From Flavobacterium omnivorum (lineage in GTDB: Bacteria > Bacteroidota > Bacteroidia > Flavobacteriales > Flavobacteriaceae): 64,000 nt of DNA. A model generated the notes under the pieces. It was not told the origin of the DNA. It did no database searches and worked only from the letters and a program-made list of their open reading frames with translations. Each line of letters starts with the position of its first letter. Position 1 is the stretch's first letter. Shown here piece by piece: positions 37,070-46,363 of this stretch. A program made the translations under genes and the position numbers. Where the stretch lies: assembly GCF_900099915.1 (NCBI RefSeq), contig NZ_FNDB01000007.1, forward strand, positions 62,001 through 126,000, written 5' to 3'.

Positions 37070-37729
37070 ATGAAAACTATTGCCATTATTCCTGCCCGTG
37101 GTAACTCCAAACGTTTGCCAAATAAAAATTTGTTACTTTTAGGAGGTATTCCTTTATTGGTTCACAGTATTCTATTTGCACAAAGAAGCCCGTCTATCAT
37201 TGATGAAATCTATGTAACGACCGATAATGCAGCAATAAAAAAAATTGCTTTACAGTATGGCGCTAGGGTAATTGACAGACCAGCCGCTATTTCAGGAGAT
37301 TTTGAGCCTACCGTAACGGCAATACAGCATGCTTTAGATAGTATTGCTGAAGCTGTAGAATCTGTTGTGGTCTTACAACCAACTAATCCGTTACGCCCAG
37401 AGAAACTGTTAAAAGAAGCTTTTGAAATGTTTCGAATGAATGATGCTGAAAGTTTATTCACTGTCACGAGGAACCATCAAAAATTAGGTAAAATATCAAA
37501 CAATTATTTTGAACCTTATAATTACAAAATAGGTCAACGTAGTCAGGATTTAGAACCACTCTATTTTGAAAATGGCTTGTTGTATATTGCTCAAGCAAAA
37601 TTGATTCGAGAAGGTAAAATATTTTCTGAAAATAGCCTTCCTTATGAAGTAAATCATATTTTTGCAAGAGTTGATATTGATATACAAGAGGATCTGGATT
37701 ATGCCAATTTTTTAATTTATAATAAATGA
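37070..37729 (+). CDS. neuA: Acylneuraminate (nonulosonate) cytidylyltransferase
   Basis: 219 residues. Activates a nonulosonic acid with CTP to give the CMP-sugar. Signature IAIIPARGNSKRLPNKNLLLLGGIPLLVHSI, then YVTTDN, DRPAAISGD, VVVLQPTNPLRPEKLL and a C-terminal FARVDIDIQEDLDYANFLI, the family order. It is the first gene of an operon-like run with neuB and neuC; ATGA overlap with the next gene. Sialic, legionaminic or pseudaminic acid cannot be separated by eye. Confidence 0.92.
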   Translation: MKTIAIIPARGNSKRLPNKNLLLLGGIPLLVHSILFAQRSPSIIDEIYVTTDNAAIKKIALQYGARVIDRPAAISGDFEPTVTAIQHALDSIAEAVESVVVLQPTNPLRPEKLLKEAFEMFRMNDAESLFTVTRNHQKLGKISNNYFEPYNYKIGQRSQDLEPLYFENGLLYIAQAKLIREGKIFSENSLPYEVNHIFARVDIDIQEDLDYANFLIYNK

Positions 37730-38370
37730 AATACAAAGATTTAGTTGAACAAAATTATAAAATGTTTTGTGGTTTTGAAGGCAGTGATTACATTGCAAGT
37801 GAGTTTGCATTAGAAACGATCCTTAAAATAATAATTAAATATAAAATTGAAAATATATTAGAGTTAGGTTTAGGAATAGGATCAATTTCTGATACGGTGT
37901 TAAAGTTTTCTGAGAAAGAAAATAGAAAATTGAATTACGTAGGTACCGAAAGCAACAAATTCTGTTTAAACGCTCTAAAAAGTAATGTAAAGTATTTCGA
38001 TAAATTAAAATTATATCCTCAACTTGAGCTTGTTGAAGATAATAAATTTGATCTGATAATAATTGACGGATATGATGAGACTTTGACCAAAGTTGTATCT
38101 TTCTGTAAAATGCACACAATAATATTTATTGAGGGTGACAGGAAAGGGCAAACAGAATTAATTCAACAAATTTTTCCAAAATCAAAACATGTAAATATCA
38201 TTACTCTTAATAAAAATAAGCCATACGCTCATGGCTATTGCCCAACGTCGAGCTATGTTGGTGGGGGACAGTTACTATTTATAAATCCAACATTAGGAAT
38301 GAAGGTCTTTTGGTTTCAACAAAAAATTAGAACTTTTATGATCAATAGAATAAGAAACCTAAATAAATGA
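37726..38370 (+). CDS. Class I SAM-methyltransferase-like protein
   Basis: 214 residues. The Rossmann opening [20 protein letters not shown], the strand [14 protein letters not shown] (acidic residue ending beta-2) and [12 protein letters not shown] fit class I SAM-dependent methyltransferases. The tail AYHGYCP-like region ([21 protein letters not shown]) is unusual. It sits between neuA and neuB with ATGA overlaps on both sides, so it may modify the nonulosonic acid or the glycan. The methyltransferase call is from fold motifs only. Confidence 0.6.
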   Translation: MKYKDLVEQNYKMFCGFEGSDYIASEFALETILKIIIKYKIENILELGLGIGSISDTVLKFSEKENRKLNYVGTESNKFCLNALKSNVKYFDKLKLYPQLELVEDNKFDLIIIDGYDETLTKVVSFCKMHTIIFIEGDRKGQTELIQQIFPKSKHVNIITLNKNKPYAHGYCPTSSYVGGGQLLFINPTLGMKVFWFQQKIRTFMINRIRNLNK

Positions 38371-39407
38371 ACCCATATATTGAAATCGCAGGAAGAAAAA
38401 TAGGTCCTGACTATCCGCCGCTAGTGATTGCTGAAATAGGTATTAATCACGAAGGTTCTTTGCAGGTAGCCAAAGAAATGGTTGATGCTGCTCACAGAGC
38501 AGGCGTTGAGGTAGTCAAACACCAAACCCATATTGTGGATGATGAAATGAGTGGCGCAGCCAAAAAAGTAATTCCAGGCAATGCTACAATTTCAATATAC
38601 GAAATTATGGAACGCTGTTCGCTGAACGAAGCAGATGAGCTGGAACTGAAAAATTATGTAGAAAGTAAAGGAATGATTTTCATTTCTACCCCTTTTTCAA
38701 GAGCTGCCGCTGATCGGTTGGAGAAATTCAAAGTATCCGCCTATAAAATAGGATCTGGAGAATGTAATAATTATCCTTTGCTGGAGCATATTGCAGCCTT
38801 TGGCAAGCCGGTGATTTTAAGTACCGGTATGAATACCCTTGAAAGTATTACAAAAGCTGTCGCTATTTTTTACAAGTACAACGTACCTGTAGCGCTGTTA
38901 CACACCACTAATTTATATCCAACGCCCATTCATTTGGTCCGTTTAGGGGCTATGGTGGAAATGCATGATGCTTTTCCGGATAAAGTTTTTGGCTTGTCTG
39001 ATCATACTTTAAATAATAATGCCTGTTTGGGTGCTGTTGCGCTAGGCGCTAGTATATTAGAACGTCATTTTACCGACCATATGCAACGTACAGGTCCAGA
39101 TATTGTGTGTAGTATGGATGAGCAGGCTTGTGGAGAGTTGATTAAAAGTTCCAATGAAATTTGGCAAATGCGTGGTGGAACAAAAAAGCCCGCTTTGGAG
39201 GAACAAGTGACTATTGATTTTGCTTTTGCAACGGTTTGTACCATTGCTGCAATTAAAAAAGGAGATTTATTTACAAAAAAAAATATCTGGGTAAAGCGTC
39301 CTGGAACCGGAGCAATTTTGGCCGAATATTTTAATGATTTGATAGGGAAAATTGCGGTTCGCGATATTGATCTTGATGAACAATTAGCGTATTCCGATTT
39401 TGAATGA
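38367..39407 (+). CDS. neuB: N-acetylneuraminate/nonulosonate synthase
   Basis: 346 residues. Condenses phosphoenolpyruvate with an acylated hexosamine. TIM barrel (1-~275): [118 protein letters not shown]. The C-terminal ~65 residues are the SAF antifreeze-like lid ([16 protein letters not shown]). Length and both domains are complete. Confidence 0.95.
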   Translation: MNPYIEIAGRKIGPDYPPLVIAEIGINHEGSLQVAKEMVDAAHRAGVEVVKHQTHIVDDEMSGAAKKVIPGNATISIYEIMERCSLNEADELELKNYVESKGMIFISTPFSRAAADRLEKFKVSAYKIGSGECNNYPLLEHIAAFGKPVILSTGMNTLESITKAVAIFYKYNVPVALLHTTNLYPTPIHLVRLGAMVEMHDAFPDKVFGLSDHTLNNNACLGAVALGASILERHFTDHMQRTGPDIVCSMDEQACGELIKSSNEIWQMRGGTKKPALEEQVTIDFAFATVCTIAAIKKGDLFTKKNIWVKRPGTGAILAEYFNDLIGKIAVRDIDLDEQLAYSDFE

Positions 39408-39511
39408 TGACAAGTTTAGCATCTTTTGTTTGATTATAAAAATAACTAATACGGAGTACTAAAACAATAGTGCCCTCAAGGGCAATCGAACGGTATTTGA
39501 GATTTAAATGT

Positions 39512-39535
39512 GTCTCGACTGCGCTCGACATGACA
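39512..39535. repeat. CTCGACTGCGCTCGAC-type dispersed repeat
   Basis: One copy of the palindromic core CTCGACTGCGCTCGAC with flanking GT and ATGACA. Same family as copies at 44772 and 45382. It lies nine bases before the neuC start, in an otherwise empty 137-bp gap. Confidence 0.8.
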
Positions 39536-39544
39536 GAAAAATAA

Positions 39545-40666
39545 ATGAAAAAAATCCTTTTCCTGACAGGAACCCGAGCTGATTTTGGAAAAATAAAATC
39601 ATTGATTTCAATTCTTGAACAACGAGAAGGATTTGAAGTATTTGTTTTTGTTACCGGAATGCACATGTTAGAGCAGTATGGGTATACGGTATTGGAGATT
39701 GAACGCTGTGGCTTCAAAAATATTCATACTTTTATCAATCATACTCATGAAACTACGATGGATTTGACTTTGGCCAAGACCATTGAAGGGCTATCTGCTT
39801 TTATCAAGACCGTTCCTCCCGATATGATTATAGTTCACGGGGATCGCGCAGAAACACTTGCCGGCGCTATAGTTGGCTCGCTCAATAATATTTTAGTGGC
39901 TCACATTGAGGGGGGAGAATTATCCGGTACAGTAGATGAGCTAATTCGGCACAGCGTCAGTAAATTAAGCCACATCCATTTTGTTTCTAATGCTGATGCG
40001 GCCAGACGATTGATTCAAATGGGTGAAAAGAAATCTTCTATATTTACCATTGGCTCTCCTGATATTGATGTTATGTTTTCGGATGCGTTACCGAATTTGA
40101 GCGTTGCCCAATCCTATTATCAGATTCCTTTTGATACGTATGCCATTGCCATGTTTCATCCCGTTACCACAGAAGCTGCCGAAATGCAGCATCATGCGGA
40201 TCATTTTGTTGCTGCTTTGCTGGAAGATACCCATAATTATGTTGTTGTTTTTCCTAATAATGATTTGGGAACTAACGCTATTTTGGAAGCCTATAAAAAA
40301 TTAGAGAGCAATACCCGTTTTCGAATATTTCCTTCTTTGCGATTTGAATATTTTCTAACTCTGCTCAAAAACGCACAATATATTATAGGGAACAGTAGTG
40401 CCGGAATTCGGGAAGCCCCTTATTATGGGATTCCTATTATTAATATTGGAACGCGACAACAAAACAGAGCTGTTCATGCTGCTATTATCAATGTAGATTA
40501 TGATACAAAAAATATTGCAGCTGCATTAGCGCTAATAGACGATCATGAAGTAGCTCCTTCGGATACTGATTTTGGTCAAGGAAACAGTGCGAACCTTTTT
40601 CTGGAGTCGATAGAAACTAATGCGATATGGGCAATCAATCATCAAAAACAATTTAGAGATATATAA
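39545..40666 (+). CDS. neuC: UDP-N-acetylglucosamine 2-epimerase (hydrolysing)
   Basis: 373 residues. Releases UDP and forms N-acetylmannosamine (NeuC) or its diacetamido analogue (LegG-type), feeding neuB. Signatures: FLTGTRADFGKIKSLISIL, VHGDRAETLAGAIVGSLNN, HIEGGELSGTVDELIRHSVSKLSH, GSPDIDVMF and NSSAGIREAPYYGIPIINIGTRQQNR. No LegB/LegC-type dehydratase or aminotransferase is visible here, which mildly favours the GlcNAc route. Its last base is shared with the next ATG. Confidence 0.93.
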   Translation: MKKILFLTGTRADFGKIKSLISILEQREGFEVFVFVTGMHMLEQYGYTVLEIERCGFKNIHTFINHTHETTMDLTLAKTIEGLSAFIKTVPPDMIIVHGDRAETLAGAIVGSLNNILVAHIEGGELSGTVDELIRHSVSKLSHIHFVSNADAARRLIQMGEKKSSIFTIGSPDIDVMFSDALPNLSVAQSYYQIPFDTYAIAMFHPVTTEAAEMQHHADHFVAALLEDTHNYVVVFPNNDLGTNAILEAYKKLESNTRFRIFPSLRFEYFLTLLKNAQYIIGNSSAGIREAPYYGIPIINIGTRQQNRAVHAAIINVDYDTKNIAAALALIDDHEVAPSDTDFGQGNSANLFLESIETNAIWAINHQKQFRDI

Positions 40667-42069
40667 TGAAAAAACTAAGTGTAGTCATCACAGATGGTGT
40701 TGGATTCCGGAATTTTGTAATGAGTGATTTCCTAACAGAAGCAAGCCTGCAATTTGATACTATTATTATTTATTCGGGGCTGCCTATTAGTGCTTATCCT
40801 GCTGTTTTGCCTTCGAGGGTTATTATAAAGGAATTGGATGTTTTTGTAGAGGGCAAATGGACGTGGTTTTTTAGGAAATGGAAAGAACTGGCCCATTTAC
40901 AAAAGCATAGATCTTTTTATGGAATGAAAGACAACTTGCATTCAGGGTATCCTAAAACTAACTCTGCCCGATCCCTTTTAGTCAAAATAATTTACTTTTT
41001 TACTCAAACCGTTCACTCTTCTTCCAGTATTTTGTTTGCGGAAAAGCTGCAGTTTTTGTCTTTTGCTAAACATAAAATTACGAGAGGCTATATTCAAATG
41101 TTGCGAGAAGATCAACCGACCCATATTTTTTTTACGCATCAAAGGCCTCCTTATTTAGCTCCCTTTTTATATGCTGCGATTGAATCTAAAATACCGGTCA
41201 GCAGTTTTATTTTCAGTTGGGATAATTTGGCCTCCAAAGGCAGGATGTTAGGGACTTTTGATTATTTTTTGGTATGGAGTGATTTAATGAAAAAGGAGTT
41301 GTTGTATTTTTATCCTAATGTAAAAGAGGAACACGTAAGTGTAGTGGGAACACCTCAATTTGAGCCTTATGTGATGGATAAATACAAAACAGAAAAACAG
41401 GATTTTTATGCTAAGTTTACTTTACAAGACAGTAAAAAAATAATTTGTTTCAGTTGTGCTGATGCCAGTATTGGAGCGAATGATCCTGTTGTGATTCGGA
41501 CTATTGCCAATGCCATACGAGAAGATAAAAATGGAATTCCTTGCCAACTTGTCGTACGTACTTCTCCAGCAGAAGGACCAGAACGATTTGCTGTTATACA
41601 AAAAGATTTTCCCGAAATTATATGGAATACCCCCAAATGGATTTTGACTCGGGAGAATCATGCTGAAAGCTGGTCGCAACGCATTCCTAGTGAGGAGGAT
41701 ATCAGGGATTTACGTTCGTTATTGGAATATGTTGATTTGAATATTAACATGTGCTCTACAATGAGTTTGGATTTTATGTTATTTGACAAACCAGTAATTA
41801 ATACCGTTTTTGGAAATCCTGAAAATGGTTTGTATGATGACCAACGGTTCTTAGGATACGATCATTTCAAAAAAGTAGTTGATAGCCAATCTGTGAGTAT
41901 TGCCAAGAATCCAATGGAGTTGATCGATCAAATTAAGGAGGCTTTAGCCAATCCTTCGTCTCGAACAAAAGAAAGAAAGGCCATGATTGACTTACAAATA
42001 AGTAAAAAATTAAATGGAACCAGTGCGCGCATTGCTGCTACTTTATCACAATATAATGACAGAACCTAA
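40666..42069 (+). CDS. Putative GT-B glycosyltransferase, surface polysaccharide type
   Basis: 467 residues without signal or membrane segment. The C-terminal half has HVSVVGTPQFEPYVMDKY (an element like CDP-glycerol/UDP-sugar transferases), IICFSCADASIG, VRTSPAEGPERF and the donor-site-like YVDLNINMCSTMSLDFMLFDKPVINT, in which Ser/Thr-Met-Ser and a nearby Asp resemble glycosyltransferases of the TagF/lipid A-disaccharide-synthase superfamily. It directly follows neuC, so it is the leading candidate for the nonulosonic-acid transferase. The family is not certain. Confidence 0.6.
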   Translation: MKKLSVVITDGVGFRNFVMSDFLTEASLQFDTIIIYSGLPISAYPAVLPSRVIIKELDVFVEGKWTWFFRKWKELAHLQKHRSFYGMKDNLHSGYPKTNSARSLLVKIIYFFTQTVHSSSSILFAEKLQFLSFAKHKITRGYIQMLREDQPTHIFFTHQRPPYLAPFLYAAIESKIPVSSFIFSWDNLASKGRMLGTFDYFLVWSDLMKKELLYFYPNVKEEHVSVVGTPQFEPYVMDKYKTEKQDFYAKFTLQDSKKIICFSCADASIGANDPVVIRTIANAIREDKNGIPCQLVVRTSPAEGPERFAVIQKDFPEIIWNTPKWILTRENHAESWSQRIPSEEDIRDLRSLLEYVDLNINMCSTMSLDFMLFDKPVINTVFGNPENGLYDDQRFLGYDHFKKVVDSQSVSIAKNPMELIDQIKEALANPSSRTKERKAMIDLQISKKLNGTSARIAATLSQYNDRT

Positions 42070-43147
42070 AAAAATAGCGGTACTTTGTAATTATGAACTG
42101 TTATCCGAAAGAGTTGGTGGAATGGATTACTTTTTTTGGCAGTTTGACAGCAAATGCAAAACCAATGACATTCAGGTGGATTGGTTTTTTCCGAATCAAT
42201 CGGATCATGGGGAATATGTCGCTTTAACTATTTTTGACAGCGGGCACCAATCGGTAGAAAATTATTTTCTTAGTTTGTGCAAAACCAAAAAAAGTGAATA
42301 TACGCATATCATTACCCACTTTATCGAATTATGCACCCCTTTTTTTTATAAAATAAAGCAGTTCAGCGCTGCTAAAATAATTACCATAGACCACAATCCA
42401 AGACCACTTCGCGGCTATCCTTTAAAAAAGCGAATAGAGAAAAGAATCAAAGGGATTTTGTTTTCTAGATATATTGCAGTTTTTGTAGGCGTTTCTGATT
42501 ATACTAAATCGGAAATTATACGTGACTTTGGTTCTGTTGTAAAAAAGAAGACGCTCACGATTTATAATGGAGTTATAATTGAGGATATTTTACAACGAAC
42601 GAATCGGAATATTATACATCCCAGTTTTTTGACGGCATCGCATTTGCGGGAATCTAAAGGGATTCAGGATTTAATTGATGCTGTCGCACTACTTCCGGAC
42701 GAAATAAAGAAGGCTGTCAAAATTGATCTTTACGGGGAGGGGCCCTACAAAAGTGTTTTGGTTGCAAAGATGAAACACCATAATGTAACGCATTGTTTCA
42801 CTTTTATGGGCAGTAGTCCTCACCTGAAAACCTTATTTTCGAATTATGATTATATGCTACAACCTACCCATATGGAATGTTTCAGTTTGTCGATATTAGA
42901 GAGTTTAGCGGCTGATGTTCCAGTAATAACCACTAATGTTGGGGGGAATGAGGAGGTTGTTGTTTCTGGTGAAAATGGATATATTTATAAAGCAAAAGAC
43001 GTTCTTGCTCTAAAGGATATTCTGGAAGCCGTGTATTTGGGGCAAAAGAAAATTGAAACAAATACCAGAACGCTTATTGAAGAATGTTTTTCACTGACTA
43101 CTATGGTTGATCATCATTTTGCACTGGTATTACAGAATAAATCTTAA
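42056..43147 (+). CDS. Family 4 glycosyltransferase
   Basis: 363 residues from the ATG at 42056 (MTEPKKIAVLCNYELLSERVGGMDYFFWQF), overlapping the previous gene by 14 bases; an upstream start would add 14 residues inside the neighbour. GT-B features: ERVGGMDYF glycine-rich N-terminus, FLTASHLRESKGIQDLIDAVALL, DLYGEGPYKSVL and LQPTHMECFSLSILESLAADVPVITTNVGGNEEVV with the EX7E pair. Unknown donor. Confidence 0.9.
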   Translation: MTEPKKIAVLCNYELLSERVGGMDYFFWQFDSKCKTNDIQVDWFFPNQSDHGEYVALTIFDSGHQSVENYFLSLCKTKKSEYTHIITHFIELCTPFFYKIKQFSAAKIITIDHNPRPLRGYPLKKRIEKRIKGILFSRYIAVFVGVSDYTKSEIIRDFGSVVKKKTLTIYNGVIIEDILQRTNRNIIHPSFLTASHLRESKGIQDLIDAVALLPDEIKKAVKIDLYGEGPYKSVLVAKMKHHNVTHCFTFMGSSPHLKTLFSNYDYMLQPTHMECFSLSILESLAADVPVITTNVGGNEEVVVSGENGYIYKAKDVLALKDILEAVYLGQKKIETNTRTLIEECFSLTTMVDHHFALVLQNKS

Positions 43148-43176
43148 TTTTACACCGTCAAATAGTTCCTATCCTT

Positions 43177-44610
43177 ATGTTTTTTAATTCGTTTTCCTTT
43201 GCCATTTTCCTTCCTATTGTATTTGTGTTGTATTGGTTTGTTTTTAATAAAACCAAAAGCACTCAAAATGCAGTGCTCATTATTGCGAGCTATTATTTTT
43301 ATTCCTGTTGGGATTGGCGTTTTTTGTTCTTACTGGTTTTCTCTACTTTTTTAGATTATTACACCGGTATTCGGATAGAAAAGGCCAAAACGGAACTGGG
43401 ACGAAAATTTTGGTTTTGGTTGAGCATCAGTGTGAATCTGGGTTTCTTGGGAATCTTTAAATATTATAATTTTTTTGCTGATTCTTTTTCTCAATTATTG
43501 AATGGATTCGGGCTTCAAACAAGTCCTTTATTGCTTAACGTGATTCTGCCGGTGGGTATTTCTTTCTATACGTTTCATGGGTTATCGTATGTAATTGATA
43601 TTTATTTAAAACGTATAAAAGCAGAATATAACTTTGCCGATTACTCTTTGTTTGTCAGTTATTTTCCGTTGCTGGTGGCGGGTCCTATTGAAAGAGCGAC
43701 ACATTTATTGCCACAAGTAAAAGTGAAGCGCAGTTTTGACTATCAAAAAGCCAAAGAAGGAATCTTTCAGTTTATTTGGGGATTAGTCAAGAAAGTGGTG
43801 ATCGCAGATACCTGTGCGACCTATGCCAATGCTATTTTTGATAATTATGAATCAATGAACTCCTTGTCACTAATGCTAGGAGCAGTATATTTTGCTTTTC
43901 AAATTTATGGAGATTTCTCCGGTTATTCAGATATGGCATTGGGAATGTCCAAACTGTTTGGAATCGATTTACTGCGTAACTTTAATTACCCGTACTTCTC
44001 CCGTGACATTGCCGAGTTTTGGCGTCGTTGGCACATTTCCCTGTCGTCCTGGTTTAAGGATTATTTGTATATTCCGTTGGGAGGGAGCAGTGGTGGTACG
44101 GCAATGAAAGTCCGCAATACGTTTATCATTTTTTTAGTGAGTGGTTTTTGGCATGGCGCCAATTGGACTTTTATTGCCTGGGGTTTTATTAACGCTTTGT
44201 ACTTTTTACCGTTATTGCTGTTGAAGCGGAATCGATCTAATATGGAAACAGTATCCTTGTATTGGGATTTGAACTCCGTTAAAGTTTTCTTTAGTATTAT
44301 CAGCACGTTTGCAATTACCTGTTTGGCCTGGATTTTCTTCCGAGTGAAATCCATAGCAGAGGCTTTTGAATATATTGGTCGTATTTTTACCAATAGAATT
44401 TTTGAATCACAGTATTTGGAAAACGAGCGTTACAATTACGAAATCATTATTTTGATACTTGCTTTTATTATTGTGGAATGGAACAGCCGCACGAAAGTAG
44501 AACCCATTTCCGGGAGATATAGTTATTTGAAATTAACGTTATGCCTTGCCGCCATTGTAGCACTGGGAACGTATTCTGATTATAAAGAATTTATTTATTT
44601 TCAGTTTTGA
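43177..44610 (+). CDS. MBOAT-family O-acyltransferase (AlgI/DltB-like)
   Basis: 477 residues, polytopic with about 10-12 membrane segments. It opens FNSFSFAIFLPIVFVLYWFVFNK, then FISFYTFHGLSYVIDIYL-type segments and AGPIERATHLLPQ. The MBOAT active-site regions are FWRRWHISLSSWFKDYLYIPLGGS and the catalytic His in SGFWHGANWTFIAWG. It moves acyl (usually acetyl) groups across the inner membrane for transfer to glycans, normally with a periplasmic SGNH partner, which is found 875 bp downstream beyond a repeat/GIY-YIG insertion. Confidence 0.92.
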   Translation: MFFNSFSFAIFLPIVFVLYWFVFNKTKSTQNAVLIIASYYFYSCWDWRFLFLLVFSTFLDYYTGIRIEKAKTELGRKFWFWLSISVNLGFLGIFKYYNFFADSFSQLLNGFGLQTSPLLLNVILPVGISFYTFHGLSYVIDIYLKRIKAEYNFADYSLFVSYFPLLVAGPIERATHLLPQVKVKRSFDYQKAKEGIFQFIWGLVKKVVIADTCATYANAIFDNYESMNSLSLMLGAVYFAFQIYGDFSGYSDMALGMSKLFGIDLLRNFNYPYFSRDIAEFWRRWHISLSSWFKDYLYIPLGGSSGGTAMKVRNTFIIFLVSGFWHGANWTFIAWGFINALYFLPLLLLKRNRSNMETVSLYWDLNSVKVFFSIISTFAITCLAWIFFRVKSIAEAFEYIGRIFTNRIFESQYLENERYNYEIIILILAFIIVEWNSRTKVEPISGRYSYLKLTLCLAAIVALGTYSDYKEFIYFQF

Positions 44611-44640
44611 TATCAGTAGGGGAATCGATTAAGGCTTAAT

Positions 44641-44886
44641 TGAGTCCTTCGTCTACGCTCAGGAAAGGCTGTAGTGGAGTTGTCAAATCGAGTCCTTCGT
44701 CTACGCTCAGGACAGGCTGTAGTCGAGTTGTCAAATCAAGCGCAGTCGAGATTAGTTTTGGAATATAAGGCGTCTCGACTGCGCTCGACGTGACAAAAGA
44801 TCTCGAGTTATCAAATCGAGTCCTTCGTCTACGCTCAGGACAGGCTATAGTCGAGTTGTCAAATCGAGCGCAGTCGAGATTCGTTT
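44641..44886. repeat. Repeat cluster left of the GIY-YIG gene
   Basis: Three copies of TGAGTCCTTCGTCTACGC or TCGAGTCCTTCGTCTACGC (44641, 44688, 44816), each followed by CAGGACAGGCT or a variant, plus one CTCGACTGCGCTCGAC copy (44772-44795). They alternate with GTTGTCAAATCGAGCGCAG, which contains the inverted form of the core. Confidence 0.9.
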
Positions 44887-44906
44887 AACTTAAAATAAAA
44901 CAGTAT

Positions 44907-45239
44907 ATGAAATTCTATTATGTATATATTCTTCTTTGTAACGATGATTCGCTTTATGTAGGAGTAACTTCTGATATTGACAGGAGAGTTATCGAGCACA
45001 ATGCCGGTAAATATCCAGACGCCTATACACATAGTAGAAGACCTGTGACGTTACTTTTTTATCAGGATTTTACAGATCCGAATCAGGCTATTGGGTTTGA
45101 AAAAAAATTAAAAAAATGGAGCAGGGTTAAAAAACAGGCATTAATTGATGGGAATTTTGATAAATTACAAGATTTATCAGAATGTAGAAATGCAACGAAT
45201 CATAAATACAAATCGGATTTTGAAGATATAGAAGAATAG
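44907..45239 (+). CDS. GIY-YIG domain endonuclease-like protein (UPF0213 type)
   Basis: 110 residues: KFYYVYILLCNDDSLYVGVTSDIDRRVIEHNAGKYPDAYTHSRRPV contains the GIY-YIG core in the form YVYILL..LYVG, the conserved Arg after it and the HNxG element; a Glu lies in GFEKKLKKWSRVKKQALI. Homologues are compact nucleases of unclear role (the SLX1-like/UPF0213 group). Flanked on both sides by the same repeat family and inserted between the MBOAT and SGNH genes. Only DNA-cleaving potential is inferred; no homing site is shown. Confidence 0.85.
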   Translation: MKFYYVYILLCNDDSLYVGVTSDIDRRVIEHNAGKYPDAYTHSRRPVTLLFYQDFTDPNQAIGFEKKLKKWSRVKKQALIDGNFDKLQDLSECRNATNHKYKSDFEDIEE

Positions 45240-45246
45240 TTTGACT

Positions 45247-45432
45247 AAGCGTCTCGACTGTACTTCGACTCCGCTCAGTATAAACTTTCGACGTGACATA
45301 GTGAGTAGTTTAATTATCAAATCGAGTCCTCCGTCTACGCTCAGGACAGGCTTTAGTCGAGATTCATTAAGACATATAAGCGTCTCGACTGCGCTCGACG
45401 TGACAAAGAGTAGTTTAATTGTCAAATCGAGC
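45247..45432. repeat. Repeat cluster right of the GIY-YIG gene
   Basis: A variant CTCGACTGTACTTCGACTCC copy at 45253, one TCGAGTCCTCCGTCTACGC copy (45322), a full CTCGACTGCGCTCGAC copy (45382-45405) and the same GTAGTTTAATTRTCAAATCG linkers as on the left. It starts eight bases after the GIY-YIG stop codon. Confidence 0.9.
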
Positions 45433-45485
45433 TGTTAAATACAATACATTAAAATACTAGAATAATAATACAGAATAAAACAACA

Positions 45486-46361
45486 ATGAAGCAGTTTTTA
45501 ATTTTTACCGTCAAAACCCTAGTGCTACTATTTTTACTGTTAGTGGTATTGGATTTTTTGTACACCACTGTTTATTTACAGTCTTCGAATAGAGGGAAAA
45601 TTGATTATGTTTACAACTCAGCAGCACGCGATTATGATGTAGTTATTTTAGGATCCTCCAGAGCCAATAATCATTTTGTAGCTCCTATATTTGCCGAAAA
45701 AGGATTGAAAACGTTTAATTATGGAATGAGCGGTGGCCATTTATTTGAAGCTTCATTGCTCTTAAAACTTATGGTGGAACGAAAGTATAAGATAAAAAAT
45801 GTGATACTGGAGACCGATTTGAATTTGTCGAATGAGAAACGAGATGATGGTGTTTCTTCCCGTTTTCTTCCCTTTATTCATGATTCTAAAACTATTTGCG
45901 ATCATTTTTCTAAAGAAACAGATTTTAATGAATTGTACTATGTGCCTTTTTATCGGTATGTTGCCTTTGATTCCAAGATTGGGTTTAGGGAACTTTACAA
46001 ATCAGCAAGGAGAGAGACTACCATTTATTTAGCTCATTTGGGGTATTATCCTTTAGGTAATAAAAAGGGTAACATGAAAAATAACATTAGCAATTTAAAA
46101 CCGTTGCGTAACAAATATTATGAAGGAATTAAACAACTTTGTGAGGAAAATAACATCAATTTGGTTGCAGTAATGACACCGATGTGCAGCAATACCAAAG
46201 GTTTGAATTATTTTGAAAAAGTGCAAAATCTCTATCCTGAAATTCATAATTATGAAAAAGTAGTAGAGGGAGATCAGTATTTTTCTTCCTGCGGGCATTT
46301 GAATGATACTGGAGCACGACTGTTTACCAGTATAATTATCAAAGATTTTTTTAATAAATAA
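45486..46361 (+). CDS. SGNH-hydrolase-like partner of the MBOAT acyltransferase
   Basis: 291 residues with one N-terminal membrane segment (LIFTVKTLVLLFLLLVVLDFLY) and a periplasmic domain. VVILGSSRANNHF carries the nucleophile-Ser block (GSS, residues ~55-58), FNYGMSGGH the Gly element, LVAVMTPMCSN a later block and CGHLNDTGARLF a candidate catalytic His with nearby Asp, in the DltD/AlgX-like order. It would transfer the acyl group to the growing glycan. The spacing from the MBOAT gene is explained by the repeat/GIY-YIG insertion. Confidence 0.75.
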   Translation: MKQFLIFTVKTLVLLFLLLVVLDFLYTTVYLQSSNRGKIDYVYNSAARDYDVVILGSSRANNHFVAPIFAEKGLKTFNYGMSGGHLFEASLLLKLMVERKYKIKNVILETDLNLSNEKRDDGVSSRFLPFIHDSKTICDHFSKETDFNELYYVPFYRYVAFDSKIGFRELYKSARRETTIYLAHLGYYPLGNKKGNMKNNISNLKPLRNKYYEGIKQLCEENNINLVAVMTPMCSNTKGLNYFEKVQNLYPEIHNYEKVVEGDQYFSSCGHLNDTGARLFTSIIIKDFFNK

Positions 46362-46363
46362 CC

